DNA from: Paenibacillus wynnii
Lineage (GTDB): Bacteria; Bacillota; Bacilli; Paenibacillales; Paenibacillaceae
Assembly (NCBI RefSeq): GCF_030812855.1
Contig: NZ_JAUSTK010000002.1
Span: 62,001 to 126,000 of the forward strand
Direction: 5' to 3'
DNA: 64,000 bases
In this document: positions 63,309-64,000 of the stretch, one piece after another
Layout: each line of letters starts with the position of its first letter
Position numbering within the stretch: the stretch's first letter is position 1
The notes under the pieces: generated by a model
Databases searched by the model: none
What the model was told of the DNA's origin: nothing
Seen by the model: the letters and a program-made list of their open reading frames with translations, nothing else
Program-made: the position numbers and the translations under genes

Positions 63309-64000
63309 TTATAAATAATCCGCCTTATTCAGCATCCGCTGCAGCATTACAGCAGCTTGGGCACGAGTGGCATTGCCTTGCGGCTGGAATACACCGGCTG
63401 ATACGCCCAGAACGATTCCAGACTGGATTGCCTTTGCTACGAATTCATCACTTTGAATTTTACTCTTATCCTTAAAGGTCGCCAAAATGGATGATGAAGT
63501 ACCCTTTAGAGTTATCGGGTGATTAGTATATTCCATAGCGCGAATCATCATAATAGCCATTTGTTCACGGGTAATATAAGCATTTGGACGGAAGGTCGCG
63601 TCAGTGTTGCCGTTAATAATACCGGCTTTGGCTGCCGCCCCGATATAATCACCAGTTTGTGTAGAAGGCTGTACATCGCGGAAGCGCTGGGCTGCTTCAC
63701 GATTACCCTGCAGACCTAAGCCCCGACTGAGCATAACTGCGAATTCCGCACGGGTTATCTTTTGCTCAGGCTTGAAGCTCGTACCATAGCTGGTGTCGAT
63801 AATATTTTTGGTCATAAGCTCGGTGACGGCACTACGACTCCAGTGTGTACCCATATCGTTAAAAGTACGCAGCGACAGATAGGTACCCATAGCCTGATTC
63901 CCTTCTGTCTTTGCTTTCAGTACCGTATAGTTCCCTACCTTATTAAAGCTGGTAGGGAGGTAAGCTGCATCCCCATACGTGGTCTCAAGTCTGGCAATGG
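63309..64000 (-). CDS. C-terminal part of a protein with S-layer homology domains (partial)
   Basis: The frame is open from the stop at 63309 to the right edge (230 codons visible); the ATG at 63890 is internal, because the upstream codons continue the frame (...GNYTVLKAKTEGNQAMGTY). Three SLH domains are seen (about residues 40-90, 100-150 and 165-225 of the visible part), with motifs ITRAEFAVMLSRGLG, ITREQMAIMMIRAM and ATRAQAAVMLQRML. SLH triplets anchor proteins to pyruvylated secondary cell-wall polymer. The catalytic or structural N-terminal part is outside the window. Confidence 0.92.
   Translation of the reverse strand, partial: IARLETTYGDAAYLPTSFNKVGNYTVLKAKTEGNQAMGTYLSLRTFNDMGTHWSRSAVTELMTKNIIDTSYGTSFKPEQKITRAEFAVMLSRGLGLQGNREAAQRFRDVQPSTQTGDYIGAAAKAGIINGNTDATFRPNAYITREQMAIMMIRAMEYTNHPITLKGTSSSILATFKDKSKIQSDEFVAKAIQSGIVLGVSAGVFQPQGNATRAQAAVMLQRMLNKADYL

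Overview
The window looks like chromosome of a motile, endospore-former-type Bacillota, most probably Paenibacillus or a close relative (inferred from gene content and order, not from a database search). Nearly all genes lie on the minus strand. The block minJ - ctpB - M23 peptidase - ftsX - ftsE, and the run prfB - secA - hpf - fliT/S/D - flaG - hag - csrA - fliW - yviE - flgL/K/N/M - yvyF - comFC/FA - degU/S, are syntenic with one Bacillus subtilis neighbourhood. Here that neighbourhood is split by three insertions: a type IV pilus cluster (9-25 kb), an arginine biosynthesis cluster (26.7-35.5 kb) and surface-protein genes (60-64 kb). No rRNA, tRNA, CRISPR array or insertion sequence was seen.

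Layout: 1-9 kb holds the start of a membrane (probably sensory) gene, MinJ, the carboxy-terminal protease CtpB, an EnvC-like M23 peptidase and FtsEX, then on the plus strand a VanW protein and a CBS-domain protein. 9-25 kb is a full type IV pilus system (PilB, PilT, PilC, main pilin, PilD, a PilM-PilN fusion, PilO). It is followed by a convergent pair: a 1522-residue surface protein on the plus strand and three minor-pilin-like genes on the minus strand. 25-36.5 kb has an esterase, argH and argG, the argCJBDF operon and a YitT membrane protein. 36.9-42.5 kb has prfB (with its programmed +1 frameshift), secA, hpf and a cold-shock gene. 42.7-54 kb is the late flagellar block with sigma-D-type promoters and a CsrA-FliW-Hag control loop. 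54-64 kb has comFC/comFA, a small unknown gene, degU/degS, a phosphodiester glycosidase and the C-terminal end of an S-layer-homology protein.

Two things stand out. First, beside the ordinary flagellin is a second flagellin whose variable region carries a zinc-metallopeptidase motif (HEMVH plus a downstream EGVAE): a flagellinolysin-type enzyme that would make part of the filament proteolytic. Second, the intergenic gaps contain a recurring architecture that gene annotation does not explain: cassettes of four short palindromes whose centres lie 51, 62 and 51 bp apart (each within 1 bp). I see this at 1.85, 29.6, 38.5 and 63.2 kb, and a 51/52/51 version at 57.1 kb. Four of these cassettes use the core TGYAY-NNN-RTRCA, while the one at 38.5 kb uses an unrelated palindrome at the same spacing. 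A 52-bp tandem array at 25.9-26.5 kb repeats the same core eleven times, and a symmetric 180-bp element lies at 36.6 kb. A separate ~142-bp structured repeat occurs twice (38.1 and 62.9 kb), each time between an upstream terminator and the next gene, with apparent compensatory stem changes.
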